Positions 9,851 to 19,566 of a stretch of 64,000 bases of DNA are shown here, in pieces (within the stretch, counting starts at the first letter, position 1; every line of letters begins with the position of its first letter). The stretch lies in assembly GCA_036004405.1 (NCBI GenBank), contig DASYRM010000187.1:1-64000 (forward strand), written 5' to 3'. The position numbers and the translations under genes are program-made. This DNA is from DASYRM01 sp036004405. Lineage in GTDB: Bacteria > Acidobacteriota > Vicinamibacteria > Vicinamibacterales > UBA2999. Under the pieces are notes generated by a model that was not told the origin of the DNA, searched no databases, and saw nothing but the letters and a program-made list of their open reading frames with translations.

Positions 9851-9875
9851 GCCCGTGGAACCGCCGACGGCGCGT

Positions 9876-12482
9876 ATGGATCCGATGATGACTCCCGACG
9901 AATGGCGTCGGATCAAGACGATCGTGGCCGGCGCGCTCAACCAGCCGGCATCGACGCGCGACGCCTACGTCGGCACCTGCTGTGAGGAGGACACGGCACT
10001 CCGCACCGAGGTGCAGTCGCTGCTGCACGCCGTCGCGCGCGCAGAAGATCTCTACGAGGACAGCGGCCTGTGCATCGCCGGCGCGGTTGACGCGCTGGAG
10101 GAGCTGCGCTCGGCCGACCGCATGGGTCAGCTCCTGGGCCCCTATCGCATCGTGCGCGAGCTGGGCGATGGCGGGATGGGCACGGCCTATCTCGCCGAGC
10201 GCGCCGACGGCGCCTACGAGAAGCAGGTCGCGATCAAGGTGGTCAAGCGCGGCATGGACACCGAGGCCATCCTGCGACGGTTCCGGCAGGAGCGTCAGAC
10301 GCTGGCCGAGCTCGATCACCCCAACATCGCCCGCCTGCTCGACGGCGGCTCCACGGCCGATGGGCTGCCGTACTTCGTCATGGAGTACGTCGACGGCGAG
10401 CCGCTCGACGCCTACTGCGCCGGCCGCGGCCTGTCCGTCGCCGACCGCCTGCGCCTCTTTCAGCACGTCTGCGAGGCGGTCGCCTACGCACATGTCCGCC
10501 GCATCGTTCACCGCGACCTGAAGCCGCGCAACATCCTGGTCACCCGGGACGGCGTGCCCAAGCTCCTCGACTTCGGCATCGCCAAGGCGCTCGGCCCTGA
10601 CACCGAAGGCCAGTCTCGTGACGAGCCCACGCTCCTCGCGCGCGCCATGACGCCGCAGTACGCGAGCCCCGAGCAGGTCCGCGGTGAGCTGGTGACCGTG
10701 GCCTCCGACATCTACTCGCTCGGCGTCATCCTGTACGAGCTGCTGGCCCGGCGCCCGCCCTACGACGTGCGAGGCCGCACGCCGTCGCAGATCGAGGATC
10801 TGATCTGCCACGCGATCCCGGATCCGCCTGGCGCAGCCGCCGCCCTCGATCGCATCGTCCTGATGGCGCTGCACAAGGAGCCGTCGCAGCGCTACTCGAG
10901 CGTGGCGGCATTGGCGGCCGATCTCGAGCGCTACCTGCAGGGGCAGCCGGTGCAGGCGCGACTCGGTGCGCTCTGGGGGCTGCGCCGCGTTGTCGCCCGT
11001 CGTCGCACGGCCATTGCCAGCGTGGCCACCGCGATCGCGATCGCAGGCGCGACGGCCGGCTGGTGGTCGTCCACCAGGCCGCCGGCGCCGGTCGATCTCA
11101 CGATCCGGTCGCTCGCGGTACTGCGGTTTGCGCGCGAAGTCGAATCGGAAACCGTCGCCGTCCTGGCCGATGGGCTCACCGACAGTCTCATCGAAAGCCT
11201 GTCACGCGTGCCGGCGCTGCGCGTCGCGTCGCTCGGCGCGGCACGCCCCTACTCCGCCGGCACGATCGATCCGGGCAAGATCGGCAAGGCGCTCAACGTT
11301 CAGGCGGTGCTCGCCGGCCGCGTGGCGTTGGCGGGCGGCGGGTTCACGCTCGATCTGCAGCTGCTCGACACCGCGGACCATCACCGGCTGTGGGGCGGCC
11401 AATACCGCTCGCCGGCCGCCGAGCTCCCCGCGCTGCGGGGCCTCATCACCCGCTCGCTTGCCGACGTGCTCGCACCGGGCTTGAGCGGGGCGGAGCGCCA
11501 GCGCCTCGATGACCGCCACACCGCGAACAGCGACGCCTACGAGCTGTATCTCAAGGGCCGCTACCTCTCGAACCGGCGCACCGAGGAGAGCCTGGCGCAG
11601 GCCGTGGAGTACTTCCGCCAGGCGATCGCGAAGGATCCGCAGTACGCGCTCGCCTACGCCGGCCTCGCCGACTGTTACAACCTGCTCACCATCTGGGGGG
11701 CGACGGCCCCTTCCGACGGGATGCCGAAGGTCAAAGAGGCGGCGTTCAAGGCGATCACGATCGATCCGGCGCTGGCAGAAGGGCACACGACGCTCGCCTT
11801 CGCCCGCTGGGTCTACGACTGGGACTGGAACGGCGCGGCGGCGGAATTCGAGCGCGCGCTGGAGCTCGACCCCGATTACGCCACCGCGCGCGACTGGCAT
11901 GCCTACTTTCTCGCATCGCGCCGCCGCTTCGACGACGCGATCGCGGAGATCCGCCGCGCCCAGGCGCTCGAGCCGTTGTCGGCGAGCATCGGCACCGACG
12001 CCGGCGAGATCTACTACTGGGCCGGGCGATACGACCAGGCCGTCGAGCAGCTGCGATCCGTGCTGCAAGTCGAGCCCGGCTTCGCGATGGCGCACCACAT
12101 TCTCGGCCTCACCTATCTGAAGACAGGACGCGCCTCGGAGGCGGTCGCGGAGCTCGAGAACGCCGAACACCTCGCCACCGGACCGCGGATGCTCTCGGCG
12201 CTCGGATACGCCTACGGCGTCTCGGGGCAGCGCGCGCGTGCGAAAGGCGTGCTCGATCGCGTGCGCGGCCTCGGCACCGCGCGCTACACCTCCGCCTTCG
12301 CCATGGCGCTCCTCCATGCCGGCCTCGGGAACCGGGCCAGCGCGCTCGACGAACTGGAGCTCGCCTTCGCCGAACGCTCCGACACCATGGCGATTCTCGG
12401 CGCCTACCCCCCGCTCGACGGGCTTCGCGGCGAGCCACGATTCCAGTCGCTGCTCGCCCGCGTGGGCACGCCTCTCGACTAG
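9876..12482 (+). CDS. Transmembrane Ser/Thr protein kinase with TolB-like and TPR domains
   Basis: An 868-residue kinase. The cytoplasmic catalytic domain (about 90-370) has the glycine loop GDGGMG, Lys121 in VAIK, Asp214 in HRDLKPRN and Asp232 in DFG, so it should be active. One membrane helix (about 385-405) follows. The external part begins with a TolB-N/adenylate-cyclase-accessory-like segment (LAVLRF, LADGLTDSLIESLSR, about 420-545) and then several TPR units (about 560-840) that probably bind protein or peptide. The start at ATG 9876 is preferred; GTG 9855 in the same frame is possible. The gene is 25 bases after the sigma gene and surely cotranscribed. Confidence 0.9.
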   Translation: MDPMMTPDEWRRIKTIVAGALNQPASTRDAYVGTCCEEDTALRTEVQSLLHAVARAEDLYEDSGLCIAGAVDALEELRSADRMGQLLGPYRIVRELGDGGMGTAYLAERADGAYEKQVAIKVVKRGMDTEAILRRFRQERQTLAELDHPNIARLLDGGSTADGLPYFVMEYVDGEPLDAYCAGRGLSVADRLRLFQHVCEAVAYAHVRRIVHRDLKPRNILVTRDGVPKLLDFGIAKALGPDTEGQSRDEPTLLARAMTPQYASPEQVRGELVTVASDIYSLGVILYELLARRPPYDVRGRTPSQIEDLICHAIPDPPGAAAALDRIVLMALHKEPSQRYSSVAALAADLERYLQGQPVQARLGALWGLRRVVARRRTAIASVATAIAIAGATAGWWSSTRPPAPVDLTIRSLAVLRFAREVESETVAVLADGLTDSLIESLSRVPALRVASLGAARPYSAGTIDPGKIGKALNVQAVLAGRVALAGGGFTLDLQLLDTADHHRLWGGQYRSPAAELPALRGLITRSLADVLAPGLSGAERQRLDDRHTANSDAYELYLKGRYLSNRRTEESLAQAVEYFRQAIAKDPQYALAYAGLADCYNLLTIWGATAPSDGMPKVKEAAFKAITIDPALAEGHTTLAFARWVYDWDWNGAAAEFERALELDPDYATARDWHAYFLASRRRFDDAIAEIRRAQALEPLSASIGTDAGEIYYWAGRYDQAVEQLRSVLQVEPGFAMAHHILGLTYLKTGRASEAVAELENAEHLATGPRMLSALGYAYGVSGQRARAKGVLDRVRGLGTARYTSAFAMALLHAGLGNRASALDELELAFAERSDTMAILGAYPPLDGLRGEPRFQSLLARVGTPLD

Positions 12483-12504
12483 TGTCCCGGAACTAGCGCC
12501 GGCG

Positions 12505-13833
12505 TCAGCCGCGCTCCGGCGGCACCGATGCTTCGGCCGCCGTCGACAGCCCGCTCGCCACCTCCGGCAGGATGCCGAGCCGAACGTAGATCGGGCGCAC
12601 GACCTGGCGGATGGCGGGCAGCGTGCGCGCGAACCAGACGGCCGCCATCAGGCAGGACACGCCGCCGACCTGCAGCGTGTGCGCCGGACCGATCCGTGAT
12701 GACATCCACCCCGCCATCAGGCTGCCGAACGGCGCCGTGCCGAGGAACGCCATCATGTAGAAGCTCATGACCCGGCCGCGCTTCTCGTCCTCGACGATCG
12801 TCTGGATGATGGTGTTGCTCGACGCCATCTGGACCATGAAGCCGAACCCGGCAAGGACGAGGCAGGGCATCGCAAGCCACAGCGCCGGCGCCACCGAAAA
12901 GGCGATCAGCCCGGCGCCGAACACCGCGGCGGCCATCGGGATCACGCGTCCCAAACCGACCACGGACCGGCGGCCGGCCAGCCACAAGGCGCCCACGAGT
13001 GCGCCGCATCCGGACGAGGTCATGAGGAGCCCGAGGGTGTGAGGCCCGCCATGAAAGACCTCGGTTGCGAACACGGGCATGAGCACGCTGTAGGGCACGC
13101 CCACCAGGCTCACGACCGCCAGCAGCAGGATCACCGAGCGGATCGGGTGAAATCCAAAGGCGTAGCGCAGCCCTTCGAGGAATTCGGCCACGGCGTGCCG
13201 CTCACGCGAGGGGCGGGCCGGCGCCGGAGCGATGCGCATCCGGAGCAGCGCGACGATCACGGCGATATAGCTGACGCCGTCGATGGCAAAGCACCACCCC
13301 TCCCCGACCGCGACGATGACGATGCCGGCAATCGACGGCCCGATCAGCCGCGCCAGGTTCACCATCGACGAGTTGAGCGCGATGGCGTTGCCAAGGTCCT
13401 CCCGGTTCTCCACCATCGTCAGGAGGAAGGCCTGCCGCGCCGGCATGTCGAAGGCGTTCACCAGCCCCTGCACGATGCCGAGCGCGATGAGCCACTCGAT
13501 CGAGACGTGTCCGGAGAAGACCAGCGCGACGAGGGCGAACGACTGAAGCATCGAGATCGTCTGGGTGATGACGAGCAGGCGATGCCGGTCGATGCGGTCG
13601 ACGATGATGCCGGCGAACGGGCCGAGAAGGAACGACGGCAGCTGGCTCGCGAACGCCACCGTGCCGAGCAGCACCGCGGATCCGGTCAGCCGGTAGACGA
13701 GCCAGTTGGTGGCGGTGGTGGTGATCCAGCTGCCGACGAGCGACACCACCTGGCCGCCGAAGAACAGGCGGTAGTTGCGGTAGCGCAGCGCCCGCAGCAT
13801 GAACCCGACGGACGTGGGCGCTCGATCCGACAC
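12505..13833 (-). CDS. MFS exporter, DHA3/EntS-like
   Basis: A 442-residue major facilitator with about twelve hydrophobic helices. The opening FMLRALRYRNYRLFFGGQ and the WLVYRLTGSAVLLG stretch are typical of the MFS_3 group that includes enterobactin exporter EntS and macrolide exporters. The loop between helices 2 and 3, GPFAGIIVDRIDRHRLL, is the MFS motif A variant. The GTG at 13833 opens the frame; an ATG ten codons in, before LRALRYRNY, is an equally good start. It converges on the kinase gene with 22 bases between stops and stands alone in its direction. Substrate unknown, probably a small hydrophobic compound. Confidence 0.87.
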   Translation of the reverse strand: MSDRAPTSVGFMLRALRYRNYRLFFGGQVVSLVGSWITTTATNWLVYRLTGSAVLLGTVAFASQLPSFLLGPFAGIIVDRIDRHRLLVITQTISMLQSFALVALVFSGHVSIEWLIALGIVQGLVNAFDMPARQAFLLTMVENREDLGNAIALNSSMVNLARLIGPSIAGIVIVAVGEGWCFAIDGVSYIAVIVALLRMRIAPAPARPSRERHAVAEFLEGLRYAFGFHPIRSVILLLAVVSLVGVPYSVLMPVFATEVFHGGPHTLGLLMTSSGCGALVGALWLAGRRSVVGLGRVIPMAAAVFGAGLIAFSVAPALWLAMPCLVLAGFGFMVQMASSNTIIQTIVEDEKRGRVMSFYMMAFLGTAPFGSLMAGWMSSRIGPAHTLQVGGVSCLMAAVWFARTLPAIRQVVRPIYVRLGILPEVASGLSTAAEASVPPERG

Positions 13834-13947
13834 CGTGGATCGATTCTAAATCGCGCCACGAGACGGGCTCGGATGCCTCTACCGCCTCAGCCTCCGGCCA
13901 ACCTGAGGCGCCTTGATGGCGTCTACACCCCGGGAGGCGCATCCGTC

Positions 13948-14928
13948 ATGAAGCACGTTGGTCGTGTCGCCGCGGTTCAGGGCGGTCTGAGAACCGCCCT
14001 CTACATTGCCGCACTGGCACTGACCAGTGCCCAAGCGCTCTCCCAGGCGCAGCCGAAAGCGTCGTTCGAGGTTGTGTCGGTCAAGCCGAGCGCACCGCTC
14101 GGGACCGGTCCGATCAGCATCGGTGGAGGTGCGCAGGGCGACCGGCTCACCCTGAGCAACGCCACGCTTCGGATGCTGCTGCAGCGGGCGTTTCAGGGCA
14201 ACACGCCCCTCTCGGGGCCGTTGCAGATCATCGGCGGGCCAGGCTGGATGGATTCGGATCGCTACGACGTGCAGGCCAAGGCCGACTGCGGCGGAGGCAC
14301 CATCCCGCGGGAGCGGCTTCAGCTCATGGTGCAGTCGCTGTTCAAGCTGAAGGCGCATCTCGAGACGCGCGAGCTTCCGATCTACGAGCTGGTCGTCGGA
14401 AAGGACGGCCCGAAGATCAAGAGGTCGGCGGATCAGACACCCGCGGCGCCCCTGTTCGTGCAGCCGGGACCGTGCGAGCCAGCGTCGTCAACAGCCCCGC
14501 CGCCCCTCCCTGGCGGGCGCGGCTTGCCCTTCGGCCCGGGGAATGCGCCTCCGCGCGGCTCCGCCTTCATGTCGATTGGGGGGAACACCATGACAGTGCG
14601 GGCGACGGCCACGCCACTTGCGGTCGTCATCGGCATGCTCCAGCAGCAGCTGGGGCGCCGAGTCGTGGACAAGTCGGGTCTCGCCGGCCTCTACGATTTC
14701 GAGATGACGTTCAGCCCGGAAGGCCTCGATTCGCCGTTCGGGCGCGGATTCCCTTTGCCGCCTCCGGGCGCCGCCGGTCCCGCGGGAGCCACATCCCAAC
14801 CCACTGCCTCGGACCCGGTGCCGTCGCTCTTCACGGCGATTCAAGAACTCGGGCTGAAGCTGGAGTCCACGAAGGGCCCCGTCCCTGTCCTCGTGATCGA
14901 CGCCGTGGAGCGGCCCACCGAGAACTAA
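13948..14928 (+). CDS. TIGR03435 family secreted protein (copy 1)
   Basis: A 326-residue exported protein of the family first noted in Solibacter. The N-terminus is a signal peptide ending in ALSQAQ. The family core is seen as FEVVSVKPS (about 42-50), the TLRMLLQRAF helix, GPGWMDSDRYDVQAKA, LQLMVQSLFKLKAHLETRELPIYELVV, and the closing PVLVIDAVERPTEN. A low-complexity Pro/Gly-rich segment lies in the middle. ATG 13948 has GGGAGG about nine bases upstream. A hairpin repeat (13980-14004) is part of the signal-peptide coding sequence. Function of the family is unknown. Confidence 0.85.
   Translation: MKHVGRVAAVQGGLRTALYIAALALTSAQALSQAQPKASFEVVSVKPSAPLGTGPISIGGGAQGDRLTLSNATLRMLLQRAFQGNTPLSGPLQIIGGPGWMDSDRYDVQAKADCGGGTIPRERLQLMVQSLFKLKAHLETRELPIYELVVGKDGPKIKRSADQTPAAPLFVQPGPCEPASSTAPPPLPGGRGLPFGPGNAPPRGSAFMSIGGNTMTVRATATPLAVVIGMLQQQLGRRVVDKSGLAGLYDFEMTFSPEGLDSPFGRGFPLPPPGAAGPAGATSQPTASDPVPSLFTAIQELGLKLESTKGPVPVLVIDAVERPTEN
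13980..14004. repeat. Dispersed hairpin repeat inside a coding sequence
   Basis: Arms GGGCGGT (13980-13986) and ACCGCCC (13993-13999), loop CTGAGA, flank TCTAC. It is nearly identical to the reverse complement of the copy at 34693-34710. Here it encodes part of a signal peptide. Confidence 0.65.
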
Positions 14929-15031
14929 TCCGCCAAACTTCCTAGAGGAACTTCAGTCGCGGAACGGCATGAAGCTTGCCCTGTTCTCTGTCGAACGCCG
15001 CCTGTTTGGGACAGAGACGGGGAGGCCCATC

Positions 15032-15586
15032 ATGCGCTTTTCGAAAACGTCATTCATCGTGCCGGCGCTCAGCCTTGGATTGATTGCGCCGGCCACAGCC
15101 ATCGCGCAGGACTTTGGCCGGGAGCAGTACCGGTTCGAAGATCGGAGGTACGAGGGCCGGTCGTTCGAGAGGATGCGCGAGCTCGCTCACGTGCTCGACC
15201 AGCGCGCCCAGCACGCGGCCAACGAGGCGACTCGAAGCGCACACCACGGAGGGCGTTTCGAGAACCGGTTCCTCGACGACATCACGCATTTCGCCCGGCG
15301 GGCTGCGGAATTCCATCGCCGCATGGACAGGTATCGAGAATCGCCGTGGGACGTTCCGAACGAGATCGACCACCTGACGGACGATGCACGCCGCGTCAAC
15401 CGTCAACTCCGCGGCGCGCACGTCTACGAGCACACCTGGGACGACTGGAGTGCCGCCGTCGACGTGCTGCAGCAGATGCGGCGAACAATGACTGTGTCGC
15501 AGCGCTGGGACCGCGATCGCGACCGCCGTTTCGATCACGGCGACGATCACGATCACGGCGGCGATCGCGTCTATCGCCGGGACTAG
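15032..15586 (+). CDS. Small secreted charged protein, unknown function
   Basis: A 184-residue protein starting at the ATG at 15032, which has GGAGG at 15021-15025. An upstream ATG at 14969 in the same frame lacks a ribosome site. A signal peptide (about 1-25, ending near AIAQ) is followed by a highly charged helical region rich in Arg, His, Asp and Glu (for instance FARRAAEFHRRMDRYRE). The tail carries alternating Asp/His/Gly repeats (DHGDDHDHGGD) that could bind divalent metal. I recognise no named family. It is the last gene before topA and converges on it, leaving 17 bases between the stops. Confidence 0.65.
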   Translation: MRFSKTSFIVPALSLGLIAPATAIAQDFGREQYRFEDRRYEGRSFERMRELAHVLDQRAQHAANEATRSAHHGGRFENRFLDDITHFARRAAEFHRRMDRYRESPWDVPNEIDHLTDDARRVNRQLRGAHVYEHTWDDWSAAVDVLQQMRRTMTVSQRWDRDRDRRFDHGDDHDHGGDRVYRRD

Positions 15587-15603
15587 GGCCTGGCAGCGCC
15601 GGA

Positions 15604-18327
15604 TTACGAGGCCTTCTTCTTGGCCCTCGCCGCTCTCGCCGGCTTCGGCGCCGCCGCGCTGGCGGCTTTGCGCTTGAAGCCGCCGCCTCTGACCGCTCTT
15701 TTCGGCGCGGGCGCCATGTCGCGGCGCGCCGCCAGCAGCTCCGTCGCCTGCTCGAAGGTGAGCGCGTTGGGATCGGCGGTCTTCGGCAGCGACGCGTTGA
15801 CGGTGCCGTCGGTCACGTAGGGGCCGTAGCGGCCTGCCAGCAGCTTGATCGTGGCGCCCTCGTGCGTGAGCTCGCGCAGCGTCTTCTTCGACGCCCCCTG
15901 CTGCCCGCGGCGCCGCGACTGCTTGGGCGCGCGAATCAGCGCCAGCGCGTCGTCGAAGCTGATCGCGAAGACCTGGTCCTCGGATTCGAGCGAGCGGAAC
16001 TCGTCGCCATGCTTCACGTACGGGCCGAAGCGGCCGAAGTTGGTGCTGATCGGCTCGTTGTCGTCGGGGTGCAGCCCGACGACGCGCGGCAGCGAGAGCA
16101 GCTTCAGCGCTTCCTCGAGCGTGACCGTCGATTCCGTCATGCCGCCCTGCAGCGAGGAACGCTTCGGCTTCTCGGCCTTCTTCCCCTCGGGCGTCTCGCC
16201 CAGCTGCACGTAGGCGCCGTAGCGGCCGTTCATCACGTAGACCTGCTGACCCGTCGCCGGATCGGCGCCGAGGGCGCGCGGCCCCTCGGCCTTGGCCTTC
16301 ACGAGCTCCATCGCGCGCGCGACGCTGAGGTCGGCCGGCGCGACATCTTCGGGCAGCGACGCCGTGCGGCCCGGACCGCCCTCGCCCACCTGGACGAACG
16401 GGCCGAAGCGGCCGACGCGCACGCGCACCAGCTCGCCGCTCTCGCTGTCGGTGCCGAGGTCCAGCACCGGGTAGTCGGCCTTCTCGGCCCCGTGCTCGGC
16501 CGCCGTCAGCAGCCCGCGGTGCTTCTTGTCGCCGTAGTAGAACTCCTTGAGGAACGCGTTCATCTCGCGCTCGCCGCGCGAGATCTCGTCGAGATCCTCC
16601 TCCATCTCCGCGGTGAAGTCGGTCTCGACGAAGTCGCCGAAGTGATCGCGCAGCAGCTTGGTGACGGCAAACGCCGTGAAGCTGGGCACGAGGGCCTTGT
16701 TCTGGCGGTTCACGTAGCCGCGCCGCACGATGGTCGCGATGGTCGGCGCGTAGGTGGACGGGCGGCCGATGCCGAGCCGCTCGAGCTCCTTGATGAGCGA
16801 CGCCTCGGTGAAGCGTGCCGGCGGAAGCGTGTCGTGGCGCTTCGGATCCGCGTCCACCAGCGTCACCGCCGTGCCGTCCCGATCGACGCGATCGCCGACC
16901 GCGCACTGCGGCAGGATGCTCTCCTGCTCCTCGAGCTCCGCCGCCGGATCGTCCGAGCCTTCCACGTAGGCGCGGCGGAAGCCGGCAAACTCGATGGCCT
17001 TGCCGCTGGCCGAGAAGACCGCGGGCTCGCCGCCCGGCCCCTTGGCCGTGAGCTCGATGGTCGTCCGGAGCACGCGCGCGTCCACCATCTGCGACGCCAT
17101 CGTGCGCTTCCAGATCAGGTCGTAGAGCTTGAAATCGTCGGGGTCGAGCACGCGTTCGAGCTGGCTCGGCGTCAGGTGGTGCGCCGCGGGGCGGATGGCT
17201 TCGTGCGCTTCCTGCGCGTTCTTGACCCGCGTCTGGTACCGCCGCGGCCCCTCGTAGTACTCGTTGCCGAACATCTCCTTGATGACCCGCGCGGACTCGT
17301 TGAGCGCCTTGTCCGACAGGGTTGTCGAATCGGTACGGTGATAGGTGATGAGGCCCATCTCGCCGTCGCCGGTGTCGATGCCCTGGAACAGCCGCTGCGC
17401 GATCTGCATCGTGCGCTCGGTGGAGAATCCCAGCTTGCGGCTCGCCTCCTGCGTCAGCGTGGACGTGGTGAACGGCGGTGACGGGCGTTCGACGCCGGGC
17501 TTGGCCTCGACCGAGGTCACCTGCCACGGCAGGTTCTGCCGGACGGCCTCGACGAGGGCGCCCGCGGCCGGTTCATCCAGCAGCCGCACGTTCTGATTCT
17601 TGAGCGCGCCGGTCGTGGCGTCGAAGTCCTTGCCGCTGGCAATCCGCTTGTCGTTGACGCGGACGAGGGTGGCCACGAACTCGCGCCCCTCGCCGCGCAG
17701 CTTTGCCTCGAGGTCCCAGTACGCTGCGGAGCGGAACGCGCGCCGTTCTTCCTCGCGCTCGACGATGAGGCGCACGGCCACGCTCTGGACACGCCCGGCG
17801 CTGAGGCCCGTCTGCACCTTCTTCCAGAGCACCGGAGAAAGCGTGTAGCCGTACAGCCGATCGAGGATGCGGCGGCTTTCCTGGGCGCGGACCAGGTTTT
17901 CGTTGATCTCGGAGGGGTTTTCGAGCGCCTCGTTGACGGCGTCCTCGGTGATCTCGTGGAACGCCAGCCGCCGCACGGGGATCTTCGGCTGGAGCACCTC
18001 TCTCAGGTGCCAGCTGATCGACTCGCCTTCGCGGTCCGGGTCGGTCGCAAGGAGCAGCTCGGACGCCTCTTTGATCGCGCTCTTGAGATGCGCGACCTGC
18101 TTCCTCTTCTCGACTGGAACGACGTAGTAGGGCTTGAAATCGCTCTCGACGTCCACCCCGAGCCGGCCCCACTCCTTGTCCTTGATCTCCTTGGGCACCG
18201 ACGCGGCGGATTCAGGAAGATCACGGATATGCCCGTAGCTCGCTTCGACCCGGTACTTCGTACCGAGGAAGCGGCCCAGCGTCTTTGCCTTCGTGGGCGA
18301 CTCGACGATGACCAGCGGCTTTGCCAT
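15604..18327 (-). CDS. topA: DNA topoisomerase I
   Basis: A 907-residue type IA topoisomerase that relaxes negative supercoils. The TOPRIM domain has the metal-binding DPDREGE at 97-103. The nucleophile is Tyr329 in ITYHRTDS. The C-terminus has four glycine-rich topoisomerase C-terminal repeats, each with an RFGPFV or RYGAYV-like core, and a Lys/Ala-rich tail that should bind DNA. The Cys4 zinc fingers of the E. coli enzyme are absent. ATG 18327 before AKPLVIVESPTKAK is the family start. The gene follows dprA in the same direction with 42 bases between. Confidence 0.97.
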   Translation of the reverse strand: MAKPLVIVESPTKAKTLGRFLGTKYRVEASYGHIRDLPESAASVPKEIKDKEWGRLGVDVESDFKPYYVVPVEKRKQVAHLKSAIKEASELLLATDPDREGESISWHLREVLQPKIPVRRLAFHEITEDAVNEALENPSEINENLVRAQESRRILDRLYGYTLSPVLWKKVQTGLSAGRVQSVAVRLIVEREEERRAFRSAAYWDLEAKLRGEGREFVATLVRVNDKRIASGKDFDATTGALKNQNVRLLDEPAAGALVEAVRQNLPWQVTSVEAKPGVERPSPPFTTSTLTQEASRKLGFSTERTMQIAQRLFQGIDTGDGEMGLITYHRTDSTTLSDKALNESARVIKEMFGNEYYEGPRRYQTRVKNAQEAHEAIRPAAHHLTPSQLERVLDPDDFKLYDLIWKRTMASQMVDARVLRTTIELTAKGPGGEPAVFSASGKAIEFAGFRRAYVEGSDDPAAELEEQESILPQCAVGDRVDRDGTAVTLVDADPKRHDTLPPARFTEASLIKELERLGIGRPSTYAPTIATIVRRGYVNRQNKALVPSFTAFAVTKLLRDHFGDFVETDFTAEMEEDLDEISRGEREMNAFLKEFYYGDKKHRGLLTAAEHGAEKADYPVLDLGTDSESGELVRVRVGRFGPFVQVGEGGPGRTASLPEDVAPADLSVARAMELVKAKAEGPRALGADPATGQQVYVMNGRYGAYVQLGETPEGKKAEKPKRSSLQGGMTESTVTLEEALKLLSLPRVVGLHPDDNEPISTNFGRFGPYVKHGDEFRSLESEDQVFAISFDDALALIRAPKQSRRRGQQGASKKTLRELTHEGATIKLLAGRYGPYVTDGTVNASLPKTADPNALTFEQATELLAARRDMAPAPKRAVRGGGFKRKAASAAAPKPARAARAKKKAS

Positions 18328-18369
18328 GAACGTTCTTGAGAGTGACTCCAATCGGGCACACTAGCACGT

Positions 18370-19392
18370 TCACGAGACGCGAAGAAAACTGCCCCCGGCG
18401 ATTCGTCGCACGCGTCCGGCAAGTTCGAGGGCGCTCAACACGGCCATCAGTGCCGGGCCAGCCAGACCCGAGACCGCCGCCAGGCTGTCGAATGCGTAGG
18501 CCTGTCCGGCCACCATGTGCCCCAGCACCGCATGTCCGTAACCGCTTGGCGTGTCGCTACTTACTTCTAACGAACCGAGGCTGCTCCATCCTGGAAGGTG
18601 ACGCAGCTCGCCTACGATATCGTCCGCACCCTCGACAATCTTTGCCCCGTCACGAATGAGGGCGTGCCCGCCCCGGTTGCGGCCTCCGAGCACACTGCCC
18701 GGCACGGCCATCACCTCGCGCCCCTGCTCGAGCGCGCAGGCGGCCGTGATGAGAGAGCCGGATCGCTCCGAGGCCTCCACCACGACCACCGCGTCGGACA
18801 GTCCGCTGATCACCCGGTTGCGCTGCGGAAAGCGAAACGGGAGCGGCACCGTGCGCGGCGGGTACTCGCTGATCACCAGGCCGCGCCGCACGATGTCGCG
18901 CGCCAGCCCCTCGTGCTCGGCTGGATAGACCCGGTCGGCGCCCGAGGCCATGACCGCGACGGTCGTGCCGCCGCGCACCGCCCCGCGATGTGCCGCGCCA
19001 TCGACACCGCGCGCCAACCCGCTGACGACGGCGACACCGCGCGCGGAGAGATCGGCGGCCAGCCGTTCGGCGATTTCGACGCCCGCAACCGACGCCGACC
19101 GCGCTCCGACGATCGCGACCGCCGGGCCGTCCAAGGCGCCGAGCCTGCCGCGGTACCAGAGGAGCGGCGGGCAGTCGGAAATCGTCAGCAGCCGCGACGG
19201 GTAGCGCGGGTCGTTCCACGCCACCGCCTCGATGCCGAGCGCGGCCGCCAGCGCCCGCGTTTCGCGCGCCCGTTCCAGCAGCGGCCGGGCGCGTTCATCA
19301 AGGACCGGGTCGCCGCCGAGCAGGCGGGCGGTGAGATCGACCCGACTCAGGTTCTCGGCCAGCGACAACGCCACGGCTTCGTCGAGTGTCAT
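18370..19392 (-). CDS. dprA: DNA-processing protein DprA/Smf
   Basis: A 340-residue DprA, which loads RecA onto incoming single-stranded DNA in natural transformation. The Rossmann-like core shows VAIVGARSAS, GVAVVSGLARGVDGAAHRGA, ISEYPP, FPQRNRVISGLSDAVVVVEA and SGSLITAA. The C-terminal winged-helix-like segment follows (about 275-340). ATG 19392 before TLDEAVALSL is chosen; a further 44 codons of open frame upstream lack family similarity. It is followed by topA, the usual neighbour. A comF homologue at 24 kb fits with competence genes in this strain. Confidence 0.94.
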   Translation of the reverse strand: MTLDEAVALSLAENLSRVDLTARLLGGDPVLDERARPLLERARETRALAAALGIEAVAWNDPRYPSRLLTISDCPPLLWYRGRLGALDGPAVAIVGARSASVAGVEIAERLAADLSARGVAVVSGLARGVDGAAHRGAVRGGTTVAVMASGADRVYPAEHEGLARDIVRRGLVISEYPPRTVPLPFRFPQRNRVISGLSDAVVVVEASERSGSLITAACALEQGREVMAVPGSVLGGRNRGGHALIRDGAKIVEGADDIVGELRHLPGWSSLGSLEVSSDTPSGYGHAVLGHMVAGQAYAFDSLAAVSGLAGPALMAVLSALELAGRVRRIAGGSFLRVS

Positions 19393-19566
19393 GTGCAGGC
19401 GCCATTCCAGAAGCCTGCCGCGGTCAATTCTCCCTGTCAGGGAGACGGGATCCGAAAGCGGAGAGGACAATCCCCCGGTCAAGCCCTTGAAAAACCAACG
19501 ACTTCCGCCGTTCAGTCGTGGCACATGCCTTGCTCAATACAAGTGGGATTCGGCGCGTCGCAACAC

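Noticed and set aside
15346..17481. A long plus-strand open frame opposite topA
   Set aside because: It is the antisense shadow of a GC-rich gene; the protein is Arg/Ala/Val-rich without any domain, while topA on the other strand is complete.
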